Shown piece by piece: positions 22,623 to 32,933 of a stretch of 64,000 nucleotides of DNA. Made by a program: the position numbers and the translations under genes. Where the stretch lies: the NCBI GenBank assembly GCA_013423385.1, contig BLZA01000009.1, positions 1,054,001-1,118,000 on the forward strand. The letters run 5' to 3'. Under the pieces are notes generated by a model. It had not been told where the DNA came from. It saw only the letters and a program-made list of their open reading frames with translations, and searched no databases. The number at the start of each line of letters is the position of its first letter. The first letter of the stretch is position 1. Source of the stretch: Naganishia liquefaciens (taxonomy: Eukaryota; Basidiomycota; Tremellomycetes; Filobasidiales; Filobasidiaceae).

Positions 22623-24623
22623 TCACGATGAACGACCTGCGCGGAGAATTTCATCCGTGTTCAGCAGATTGGTCGCGATGACAGAGCTGTGTCGAGGAAT
22701 CAGCAGCTATTCATGGCAACAATATACCATACTCACCAAGAATGAATCATTTGACGCTTGACTCGGTAGTTGTCCCAGACGCCTTCCACGGTAGGATCAA
22801 ACGGTTCACCTGTCTTGAGGTGAAGGCCGACAACGTGACCATCTGCAGCCTCCTCCTGTTATATAGCCGTCAGACACAAGGCTCATACGAGACGCCATGT
22901 ACGAACCTGCAAGCCGACAATGGCATCCTGTACATCGAATCCACCGTTCGCCGCCAGGGTCTTGGGAATGACCAACATGGCCTCGGCAAACGCCTTGACA
23001 CCCAACTTTTGCCTGCCCTTGGCCTCGGCCGCACCAGTACTCGTCAAATGCTCGGCACAGGCGACTTCAAAGGCTCCCGCGCCGGGAACGAGGGATTCAT
23101 CTTCGACGGCATTCTTGACCGATCGCAAACCGTCCCGAATGGCATCGGTGATCTGCTGAATAGTGTGCGGGTTGGGACCCTTGACGAGGAGGGTGACACT
23201 CTTGGGTTCTTTGACGTCTTCAATGAACGTGTACTTTTCCTCCCCGAGAGTATGCTCATAGACCAGACCGGCGTAACCCAAAATTTCAGGGGAGAGATCT
23301 TCGACCGAGTTTTGTGCGGTACCGCCACAAGCGTATTGCAGACTACGGTACCTCAGCAATTATCGTCAAAGGACGCCAGGCGAACCTACCGCTCCATATT
23401 CCTCCTCTTTGCACGTCGAAGCGCCATAATTCCGTTCTTGGCCAGAATGTCCAGACTCATTGGGTCGATACCCTTTTGGTTGACAATCACAAAGTTCATC
23501 TTTTTCTCCTTGGAATTCGTCGCCTGACCGTCCTTGCCGAGCTCCTGGTCACAAACTTCATTCTTGAACGCAACAATCTTGCGGAGACGATCATCGATGA
23601 ATTTACGCTCGGATTCGATCAGCTTTTCACGCTGTTCGGCAGAAGAGTAGAAGAAGCCAGAGTTGACCTCGCTATTCCTTGTCAGACATGGTTCATCGTC
23701 GAGGAACCTGCAGGACTCACGTCTTTTCGTACTCCAGCGACACATTCAGCGTCAGAATGTACGCATTCTCCACCCTCTTTGGCATATCCGGATGCCTCGC
23801 TCCATGGTCCAGCACCAAACCCCTCACTAGCGTCGAATCCGTGTCCGTCTTGTGCTGCATCTTCATGATCTCCACCATGTGCAGATCGATCGGCTCAGGC
23901 TTGCCGGTTGAGGGATCGGTCGTGCGAACGGCGAGAACGGCATCGGTACAGTCGGCGGCGAGCTGGTTGGCAAGAGTGGCATGAAGCTTGGTAGCAAGCG
24001 AGGTGTGCGCGACGGCAATCAATGCGGCGCGGTCGAGTTCGGGGGTCACCTTGAAGGTCTCGAGGAACTGTTGTGCGCGGATGTGAGATTGGATAGTGTA
24101 TGCCCAGCAAGTCAACTCACCTTCAGCGCCTCCTTCTTGGCGATATCAAAGCCTTCTCCGATAACACGCGGGTGCACGCCCTCCGAGATGTAACGATCGG
24201 CCTGCTTGAGCAATTCGCCGACCAGGAGCACCACCGATGTCGTTCCGTCTCCACACTGTTCATCCTGAGCCACAGCTGTACGAGCGATCATTGCAGCGGT
24301 CGGGTTCTAGCCAAGGGGATCAGGAAATGTGGCACATACCAAGCTGAAGACATGCTTACCTGAATCTGCATCTCAGACAAGAGCACTTTGCCGTCCTACA
24401 CTCAAAGCATCAGCCACTCATCTATGTCACTCGATGCCACTCTACATGCCTTTGTCATCTTGATCTGCCCACTGCCGTCCACCAACATCTTGATCGTACC
24501 CCTCGGACCCAAGTTGCTCTTGACGACATTGGCCAGTCCGATCGCACCCATCGTGTTGACCTGGAGCGCCTGCGTGCGGCGGATGCTCTCCGCTCTTGGG
24601 TTGATGAGCTCAATGGAAGACAT
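22623..24623 (-). CDS. CCT6: chaperonin-containing TCP-1 subunit zeta
   Basis: One of eight subunits of the cytosolic chaperonin that folds actin and tubulin. The protein starts [20 protein letters not shown], a typical zeta N-terminus. It then shows the group II chaperonin signatures: [20 protein letters not shown], the ATPase motif [13 protein letters not shown] and GVHPRVI; later come [20 protein letters not shown] and [20 protein letters not shown]. Known zeta features such as the [19 protein letters not shown] segment in the apical domain are present. The last exon ends [11 protein letters not shown]. About eight short introns. The ATG at 24623 is chosen because the family starts there; the frame is open further upstream by chance. 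Confidence 0.95.
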
Positions 24624-25041
24624 GATGGATGGGTGTGAATCCTGGTGTCTATGTCCGCGATATGGAACCGAGACCAGATAGACGACTGATGGGCAGGCCC
24701 ACAAAAGTTGGCTCATGGACCAGACGCGTTTCTCGAAGAACGGCCTGGCTCGAAATTGATCGACGCGCAACAGGCCGCGCGCGAGAGTCGGCTGCTGACG
24801 GATCAGGCCGCGAGCAGCTCCCCGAGGTTGCATTCACATCATGCATATATGGCCTAGCACATCACCCAAGCGGGTGCTCGCGTCGGGTCTCGACAGTTAC
24901 GGCACGGTGGAGACAAGTCCGAAGGTGGTGATACAGCCACGATACAGCAGACCTGCCAAACGGCCGGCAAACGAAAATACAACGGGAACTCGAGAGACTA
25001 CGAGGAAGCGGAGGCGGATCTACAGTATGAACAGCGGTCAC
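24624..25041. other. intergenic, presumed CCT6 promoter
   Basis: Lies upstream of the CCT6 start and downstream of the PRI2 stop. No gene or clear core-promoter element is recognised. Confidence 0.45.
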
Positions 25042-26979
25042 TCAATCCGTCTGCATGTCGTCTGACATCAATTCAGTCTTTGGCTTGACAACACCCCTGT
25101 AGAGCAAATTCAGCTCGCGAGCCTGGTGGTGACGAGAACAACTCACCGCTCATAGCCCCAGCTCTTGTTAAAATACTCATTCGGATGACTGACACTGACG
25201 CCGTCTCCGAGACCCTCGCCCTTTTTGACGTCTTTTAGATGTGTAATCTCGAATACTCGCGTACATGCCAGGTGGTAGTGCTGTTTCTTGACCTGATCCA
25301 TGATCTCTCGCATCTCGAGCGAGCCGGTGCCGATTGAATAGTGTTGAGAGAGGAACGTCTGAAGTGTCTCTGGAGCAAAGTGCCGGTAAGGGCATCCGTG
25401 AGAGTCTTGTGGACCAGGCTGGTTGGAGGTCAGGATTTGTTGACAGCTATAGGACAGGCTCAGCCTCGCTCGCAAATCTTGCTCATCTACTCACCTCTTG
25501 GCAGGATAATTCGTGCGTTTACCCTCTTGCCCATAGCTATGCCGGATGTTGTACTTGTATTCCTTGTTGAACTTGTCATCCGTCAATTGGCTGAAACCAC
25601 GCCTCCAATATACAAGAGCTTCTTCCAATGGCAGACCAAGCGCCTGCAGGTGATCAAATGTCAGCAAAGATCTCCTTGAAACGCGTCGACGAACCTTTAA
25701 AAACAACCCAAATTGCAACCTGGCAAAGTGCTTCAGGTGATGGTCCCGCTTTAACCTGTTCCAAAGATTATACTGGCACGCCGGGAAATGCTTGACCGCC
25801 AGAGCATCAACCATGTCTGCTGTCACCTTGGCGCTATTTGGATCATCGTCGGCGTCTCCAAAGAAGTTGCTCTCGATGGACACGTTGGACAGGAAGGACT
25901 GCGCAAGGTGGCCGAGGATCGGCATGAGTCGATCGTCTTCGTCCATTCTCGGCAGTGATTTTGCCGTGAGCTGAAGACCGTCATGAGCGGCAGCCCGTTT
26001 CAATTAGATCCCTCAACTCACTTCGAGCGCTCTCTCCAGGTTCGCTCGGAAAGCTTGCAGGACCAGACTGATTTGATGACTTTGCGGGACGTATGCATTT
26101 CCGCCCTTGACAAACACTCTTCGTGGCCCGACAAGATCTGGCACGTTGTACCATGGTACCTGGAAGTGTATCAGTCAGGTGTCCGGGTGGAATGCACGAG
26201 GATGCGCACCTTGACCCATGACTCGCTCGCAAACTGGTTGTCCCTCTGGGCACCCCAAGGCATACAAGCCTTCAATTGCTTTTCATACATCCTCTTCTCC
26301 GTCTCATCCACTATTGTCCAGTCAAAATTCAAACTTCTAAGAAACTGCGAACGTTCATATTGATCGTCGGAATCGAATCGCTGCTTGAACAGCTCGAGTT
26401 CCGTGCGAACAAACTTTTCACGCAGGTCGGGACTGTATACGTTATGAGTAAGTGCGTTACAGTTTTCCTGCGGCTGGACTCACCTTCGACAGAACGCCAA
26501 CCTCAAGATCCAGTGTCCGATCTCATCTGCGCGCCTTTCCTCGTCTACATCAATGTTCCTTGCAGTGTTACTGGACAACGGCAAATGGGACTTGATCTGA
26601 GTGGATATGAGTTCGCGCAGTTGTGCGGCCGGGAGTGAACGTTCTTGCAGTGAGTGGATGGCGGTCAACACTGGACGACAGACGTCAGCGTGTGGTTGAG
26701 CCAAGACGCCCGAACACACCTTTCAGCCGAGCAATAGCAAATGTCTCGAATTCTTCCAAGGTAATATCAAGAGCTGGAGGCGATGTGTAGCTGGCGAGCA
26801 ATTCGTATCAAGCTCAATCTGATCTTCTGCCAACGGGCTTTTGCTTACAAGTTTAGTCGATACGGGTACTTCAAATTCCTGTGTCCCCCATCGCTTGATC
26901 GCCTGCGACCGCCAACACGAGATCCCGCGTTGGCGTACGCTTGAGGAGGGGGTGCTGTTCTTGAAGTGGCCTTGAACAT
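25042..26979 (-). CDS. PRI2: DNA primase large subunit
   Basis: Fe-S subunit of the polymerase alpha-primase complex, which makes RNA primers. The N-terminus from ATG 26979 has a basic segment ending NLKYPYRLNL, then SPPALDITLEEFETFAIARL, the usual start of the helical domain. The four Fe-S cysteines appear in the expected contexts: HFPACQYNLW, KSCQQIL, HGCPYRHF and LACTRVFE. The linking motif KEYKYNIRHSYGQEGKRTNY is the classic primase signature. The last exon ends GVVKPKTELMSDDMQTD. Six to seven introns. Length and motif order match eukaryotic PRI2; there is nothing unusual beyond the short final exon. Confidence 0.94.
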
Positions 26980-27340
26980 AACCGTTGTATGAGACGTTGG
27001 TGCCTGCGCTGAGATGCAGTCAAGGGTCTGATCCAAGGGATTTCGCGAGCTCAAGCAGCTGTCTCGAGCTTCCCATCTGATCTGATCGACGCGTTTCTAA
27101 ATTACATCACGCGAAGGAACGCGTCGGATACCTGATGGCGATTCCGCGCGCTGAGCTTGACGCATCACCTTCGTCTCATGACCCGATCAGCCCTCCCTCT
27201 CTTGCCCTGCACATTGTACATGACAGTCAGGTACGATTCGTGGACCCAGCGGGCAGCGCCAGAGGGCCGAGGCATCAAGTGCCCATCGTGCGCTGGTATC
27301 CGACGATAATACTCCGAGCGATAAAACATTCTTTCATACA
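26980..27340. other. intergenic, presumed PRI2 promoter
   Basis: Between the PRI2 start and the FCP1 stop. Nothing recognisable beyond short chance frames. Confidence 0.45.
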
Positions 27341-30300
27341 CTATGATGATACTGGTCTGTCATCTGTCGATCCTGCTCCTCCCATGGCTTCATCCGTGAC
27401 CTCCTTCGCATTAGTTAGCTCGGTATTCACCTGTCGACATCTCAGCGCAAGTGACGGGAGCAATACCCACATTGACTCACCATCTCGGCCGCATCGATAG
27501 CTGTCCCCGCAGCTTCCTCCTCGTCGTCATCGCTCTCGTCAAAGTCCGATAGATGTGCTGCATTTCCCTCGTCCGGGTATTCATCATAATTCTCCTCAAA
27601 CCAGTGCTCTTCGTGATCCACGAACTCGGTATCTCCCTCGGCGCGTGCGTCACGGACACGCCGCACCCGCTTGGTGATTCTTTCGCCGTCTTCACCAGGG
27701 AGCGTTGTTTCGGAGAGACCAGACTTCCGTGGTCGCTTCTTGCTCGGCGTAGGTGGCCGACTAAGATCAGGCGAATGAGTAAGGCGAAAATCTACCAGGA
27801 TCTTGGCTTACCTATCCGTCATGCTGGCGTCATCCGTGTCGTTCTCCGTAGTTTGAGAACCCCTGTCGTCTTCGTCGCCGCTGCCCAAAAAGTCGGCAAG
27901 TTCATCGTCCATCTCGTCCAATTCGTTTGAATCCAGCATGAACTCGCTCTCAACCGGTATGATCCGTTTACTTGCCGGAGTGAAGGGCGACGTGGATGGT
28001 CCAGGAGATAACGGTGGAGTTCCTGGAGGCGTTTTGGACTCTGTCGACTCTGCTGGACCGGCCGATCCAGCGGCATCTGGTTTCAAAGGCGTCGAAGGCT
28101 TCGCCGCGGGCCGACATAAATATTGGTCCTCCGGTTCCCGTCGCCATCTATCGATGGAGTACTTCAACCACTGTCGGTAGACGACTTTGAGCCCTGGGAT
28201 GTAATATGCTTCTTTGGCCTTTTTTGTTTCGGGCTAGCAAGAGGATGAGAAGTCGAAAAGCTTCACTGGGTAGGCAACTCACCGACGTCGTCACAAGATG
28301 CGTTACCCCTGGACCTAGCTCACGCGTGCATTTCGCTCCAAACATGGTAGCTAGTATCCAGTATTCATGCCTGACCCACACGTGTTCAACAATATGACGG
28401 AGGCTGCATTGGGGATGGGCTAAACTTACTGCTCTGCAACAAAGTCGAGCGGAATGATTCCAGAGAAACAAATCACGCAGCCCCGAAGGACTTTGCGTTG
28501 GATATATGGTATGATAAGCTGGCAACCGGGACAATCAGGATTTGTTCGAATGTGAGTCGGAGAAAGCTCACCCTAACGTCAAAGGGCACACTTGAACTCG
28601 GCTCGGTAGAAGGTGGTATTCGGAGGCCACCACGCGTTCGAGACAGTGCATCGAAGAATCTCGCGTGAATCTCGCGAAGAAGCTTCTCATTGTGAGCCAA
28701 GACATTGGGACAAGGTATACGGACATACCTTGTCTACCCTTGAAAGCTCGTTGTCGTCGTTTCGCAAAAGCGCTTGCCTCTGATGTGGGGTGCCCTCACT
28801 GTCAGCCCCATTGCCAGTGTGGGTGGTGTCATTGTCGTTGGTAACCGCCTCTTTCGACTCGACAGGCTGGACACCGTCGCTTCCGGTTTCGTGCGTGGCC
28901 TTTCCCTCCGTCTGCTTCTCCAACTCTTCTTGTTTTCGCTTCAATGGCCTTGCTTCTAGCTGATCTTCAAGAGCTTTGGCCCGCTTGAGCGCTATCTGGT
29001 CTTGTAGCGTGGAGTCTTCCTCCTCAGCAACGTCAGGTGCCACGGGACCCATAGCGGCAGGGATATCCGATGCGCGCGGCTTTACATAAGTCGAATTGAT
29101 ATCCCCCATGCCCACGAAAAAATCGACTGTAACGAGGATCAGCGGGATCTGGGCACTCAGTGTGCGAGACTTACAGGGAACGACCTTGACCAGATTTGGG
29201 CCATGGCTCCAGACTTCCCACCTATCATCAATAATGACTACCATACTTTGATCCGTCGGGAACAGCCGCTTCAAGTTCTTGACCGCCGCACCTACCGAAA
29301 TGTCAGTTCCCACCATTCGCTTCAGCGACGCACACTCACTTCCACTCTCGTCCCTGCTGAGAATCCTTTCGCTAAAGTATTTCCCATTCGGGTCGATCCC
29401 TTTGCAGACCGCATTTGCGTACGATCGGGAGCCTGCCGTATAGACATGCATCTCATACAGCTTGGACATCTGTTCCAGAAAGTCTGGCAAGCCGGGCCTT
29501 GTAATAGGATGAGAATATGTTGTTGAATGTTACGCGTGAAGGGCTTACCTGGGCTTGATGTAATACCAGCAGAGATCCTCGTGCCGAATGACTTGCCGAT
29601 ATCTACCCTTGAGATGGGGCGGCAATTCATTCGGAAGCTGGAACCTGAACACGTCCCGGATGGCATCGGCATTCGGGTTACTCGACTCCGTCTCTTTTGC
29701 AGATTTATTCGTTTCCACATCCCCTGATTCCGCTGGTTCGCCGTCCTTTCCCTCGGTCTTTCTGGCTTCGATGGGGCGGGATTCCAGTAGTCCGTCAACA
29801 GCGCGCACTTCGCATACGTTGGACCCCTTGCCGAAACACTCGTCGAGCCATTCGCCGATTGTTGGATCGACGGCAGCGTGTATAATCGTTTGGTCGAGAT
29901 CGACGACGAGGATGAGTCGGTTCTCGGTGAGCAGCTTGACGCGGGCCTCGAGGGCGATCTTGTGTGCTTGCTAGGAATCGCCAGGCGGATAAGCCAGATG
30001 GAGTAAGGAGATGAAGGATGGAAAATGGTTCTTACATCGTATGATACCTTGACACGTGAGTCGTCGTGCGAGATTTCTATGCCCTGATTTACGCCTTGGT
30101 CGGGTCGCGTTGAACGTGAGGGGCCTCCGCCGTAAGCCGATGCGTCGATAGCCTGAGATGTGGACAGGTAGTCCACTCTGCAGCAAATCGACTTAGCGCG
30201 GATTCAGATGGTGTGAGCTTTTACTTACTCGGAAATATCCTTGCCGCAGACGGCACACATTCCCCCGAATTGCACGGGATGTGAACATGGTTGCTGAATA

Positions 30301-30679
30301 TGGATGACCCGTTGGCTGAAATTCGGAATACCTGGTTACGGCCGCTTCCAAGCAAACACATCTTCCAAGCTCACCCCGGTCCGTATATCGTCATCTTTTC
30401 CCGTATGCTCTCATCCCATTGCACAACCTCGCCTTCAATTGAACTTTCCCACATGGCTATCAGTGTCTCCACGCCTTGTTTCCGCTTTTTCGCGGCCGGA
30501 CCATTCCCATCCCCAGCTTCACGGAGGAGCGAACCATCGACAACGTATGAATACGAGAGGATGTTTTGACCTCGTTTGATTTGGTCGCCTGGTTTCACGA
30601 GGAACTTGGCGATGGTGATCGGGTAGGGGAGGTTGGATGGGAGGGAAAGGACGGTGGGCAGTTGGTCAAGTTCGTCCAT
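27341..30679 (-). CDS. FCP1: RNA polymerase II CTD phosphatase Fcp1
   Basis: Dephosphorylates the heptad repeats of Rpb1 to recycle Pol II. Exon 1 from ATG 30679 holds an N-terminal beta-barrel-like part (FLVKPGDQIKRGQNILSYSY). The FCPH catalytic domain begins LLTENRLILVVDLDQTIIHA; the DLDQT nucleophile motif is encoded at 29887-29901. It continues LCWYYIKPRPGL, YEMHVYTAGSRSYANAV and VVIIDDRWEVWSHGPNLVKV. A BRCT-like segment follows (MFGAKCTRELGPGVTHLVTT, then a Trp in VVYRQWLKYSIDRWRRE). The C-terminus is very acidic (LDEMDDELADFLGSGDEDD), as in other Fcp1 proteins, and ends after a last short exon at 27341. About ten introns of about 50 nt. Assignment is firm. Confidence 0.94.
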
Positions 30680-30849
30680 CGCCGAAGTTTTCTGGTTGTG
30701 TGACGGGTTGTGTGGGGATATGGGTATTGAGCAAGTACTATATTGGTTGTTCTGTTGGCTCGGCGGGGACAGATCCAACGCAGAACACCTCAACCCTGCC
30801 CTCCCTCGCCCGCTCGATCACTCCGGTAATCTAAACCGCCCTCGTTTGC

Positions 30850-30857
30850 TGACGTCA
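30850..30857. promoter_or_regulatory. CRE palindrome TGACGTCA upstream of FCP1
   Basis: Perfect TGACGTCA about 170 bp upstream of the FCP1 start codon, the binding core of ATF/CREB-type bZIP proteins. Function is inferred from position. Confidence 0.4.
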
Positions 30858-31084
30858 TTTTTTAACCGACGGTCGTGCCATGAGAGCAGGCCGCCTTCCT
30901 TGACCCGTCTAGCTCTGGACCCTTGGCGTCTTCCGCTTTCCTGGTTCCTGGTACCCCGTTGCGACTCTCTCGTGCTTCCCACCTGCTCTGCATCGCTATG
31001 CATCAACACTCATCCTGCCTACTCGGGCCGCCGGCGCCGAGATCTTTCCAGATATACACGGAACCTACCAGCGTGACGCTTCGA

Positions 31085-31107
31085 CTGCAGATATCGATCA
31101 TCTGCAG
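31085..31107. repeat. inverted repeat CTGCAGAT-7 bp-ATCTGCAG
   Basis: Two perfect 8-bp arms (31085-31092 and 31100-31107) separated by ATCGATC. It could be a dyad binding site; no gene start is close. Confidence 0.45.
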
Positions 31108-31398
31108 CCCTCATGCTTGCGCGCCCAAGGATGAAGACCGCTGCAACTCATGATACGTTGTGAGCGCAAGAAACGCCCAATCATCCTGTGAAACCGAGGC
31201 GATTTTTGAGGGCAGTTTCTGCCAGTCGCAAGATGAGAGCACCCGAAGACTGATACACAAATGATCAGCCCTGCCGATGCGTAATGCAGTATTCCATCTA
31301 TGTTACACGATCAGGAAAACACTGATTTCCTAACAATGGTACAACCGTCCACACACGCCCCTCGCGTGCTTTCCCCCAACACACCCATCGCGAAAACT

Positions 31399-32653
31399 CT
31401 ACTTCTTTGACGCCTGCTTCCCCACGCAGAGGTACACGTTCTCGCCTATCACGAGGTTTGATAGCGCCCGGTAATTTCCGCGGAGGGCCATGAGGAGGCC
31501 GCCGAAGGAGAGGTAGGCGGTCCTGTGGGGCGAGATGGTGTCAGGCTGGGGTGAATCGTACGGGACGTGAAAGCTTACGTTTGGTTGTCGCCCTTTTTGG
31601 ATTCGTCGAATTTGTAGATCTGCGGGAAGGAAGGTATCAGTGGCTGGATTGACTACAAGCGAAGCGTTTGATAGACATGGGGATAAAGGCGGATGGGTTG
31701 CATCGAGGACAGCATGTGCAGGTTGCACCGTTGCTATTTCACGGGACTCTAGCGTCATTTCGGCAGAGACTCCCTGCAAAGCTGTGAAGTAACGGCGACG
31801 GGTTCTGCCGCGACTATCACACCGGAAATCAAGCTGAAAACACCACTGATGCTGGTTTCAAGGAAGTCCAAGCTGCACCGTCTTTCCCGACTTTCACCAA
31901 CTCATCCGATCACACGCAGACCGGCGCCGCACTTGCAGTCTGAAATGCACGACCATCCTTTAAGCGCGTTCTGACGAAATCTTCTTCGGAGTTGAAATGC
32001 AATTTGCCGGCAAATTGGCGACCCTCCTTGGCTAAGATGTAAAACCCGCTGTTGGCTTCATCCTGCGTTTCTCGAACGACTTGTCCTGTCTCGACGTGAT
32101 GCTTGCGCCATTTATACGCTCCACCTCGGCAGACCATACCCAGAGCTCATACCCCCCACTTCATCCAAGAATCGATACCAATTTTCCTACCACTCACCTT
32201 GCCAAACATCACATAATCGAAATCCGCCGCAAGACCCTCATCTCCGCCTCTCCACATCTCCCGCTTTCCAGCCCCACTAGTCTCCTCCCCCGTCCAATCC
32301 CTCTCCAGAGACCGCGCGAGCGTTACTCGGATGACCTCATTCTTGTGAAAGGCGATGAGCTCGGATGCGTAGTCGAGGGTGATTTCAATGGTTCCCGCTG
32401 TGGTGTGGGATGCGGTGTCTTTTTCTTGTGTTTGAGAGTAGCCCGTTAGACGAGAGACTAGAGTACGGAGTGAGAGTGAGCAGGAGATTGGCGGCATGGG
32501 AGCGCGCAAGCTTACCCTTGTCAAACTTCTTGCCCTCCTTGTCGAGGTCCTGCGATTCGGTACGTGAGTCTGCCGTTTCCAACGACCGAAGAATCAGCTA
32601 CTCACGGTGACCTTGATGTTGTGTGAGAATAATATGTTTCCCGTGTCCGACAT
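31399..32653 (-). CDS. RPB8: RNA polymerase I/II/III shared subunit Rpb8
   Basis: Common small subunit of the three nuclear RNA polymerases (OB-type fold). Exon 1 from ATG 32653 reads MSDTGNILFSHNIKVT; then DLDKEGKKFDK; then VSRLTGYSQTQEKDT, ITLDYASELIAFHKNEVIRV and a loop ending ADFDYVMFGK. After a long intron the reading resumes IYKFDESKKGDNQT and ends TAYLSFGGLLMALRGNYRAL plus a basic tail. These are the recognised Rpb8 signatures (FDYVMFGKIYKF, YLSFGGLLM). The intron between FGK and IYKF runs 32197-31620, 578 nt with GTGAGT and CCGCAG borders, about ten times longer than the others. The gene is divergent from SKI2. Confidence 0.93.
31910..32137 (-). other. 75-codon open frame nested in the long RPB8 intron
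   Basis: An ATG-started frame on the same strand as RPB8 lies wholly inside its 578-nt intron and has a balanced composition (for example SGFYILAKEGRQFAGKLHF). TATAAAT lies just after its start codon. It could be chance, part of a retained-intron or alternative isoform, or a nested small gene. I do not recognise it. Confidence 0.25.
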
Positions 32654-32933
32654 GATGGCGGCGATATGCGACAGTGTAAAAGGGTTCGTTCAAGGGGCAG
32701 AGAACGTCTGTCAACACGATGAAACACCTTGACCACCCCGTCTCCCAGACTTCTATCTCCTTCACGTGATCGGCACGCGGACATGGTTTGGCTGTCATGT
32801 CCGCGCGGGCTCCCATGATGATCTCATCGCGTTTCGATCGCTCGAATCCATCTGAGACTTGCATGGAAGCGGTCGATTTCAAAGTTGGACAGCTTGTCGC
32901 GTGTTGGTGGGTGAGGTTTACACATCCATCGCC
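32654..32933. promoter_or_regulatory. divergent promoter region between RPB8 and SKI2
   Basis: 280 bp separate the two start codons, so the genes probably share control sequence. No clear TATA box on either strand. Confidence 0.45.

Larger units (their letters stand above)
30680..31398. other. intergenic with FCP1 promoter elements
   Basis: About 720 bp between the FCP1 start and the RPB8 stop. It contains a full CRE palindrome close to FCP1 and an 8-bp inverted repeat at 31085-31107. No gene recognised. Confidence 0.45.

Noticed and set aside
22742-23527. 261-codon plus-strand open frame over CCT6
   Set aside because: Mirror frame of a strongly conserved chaperonin exon; no independent support.
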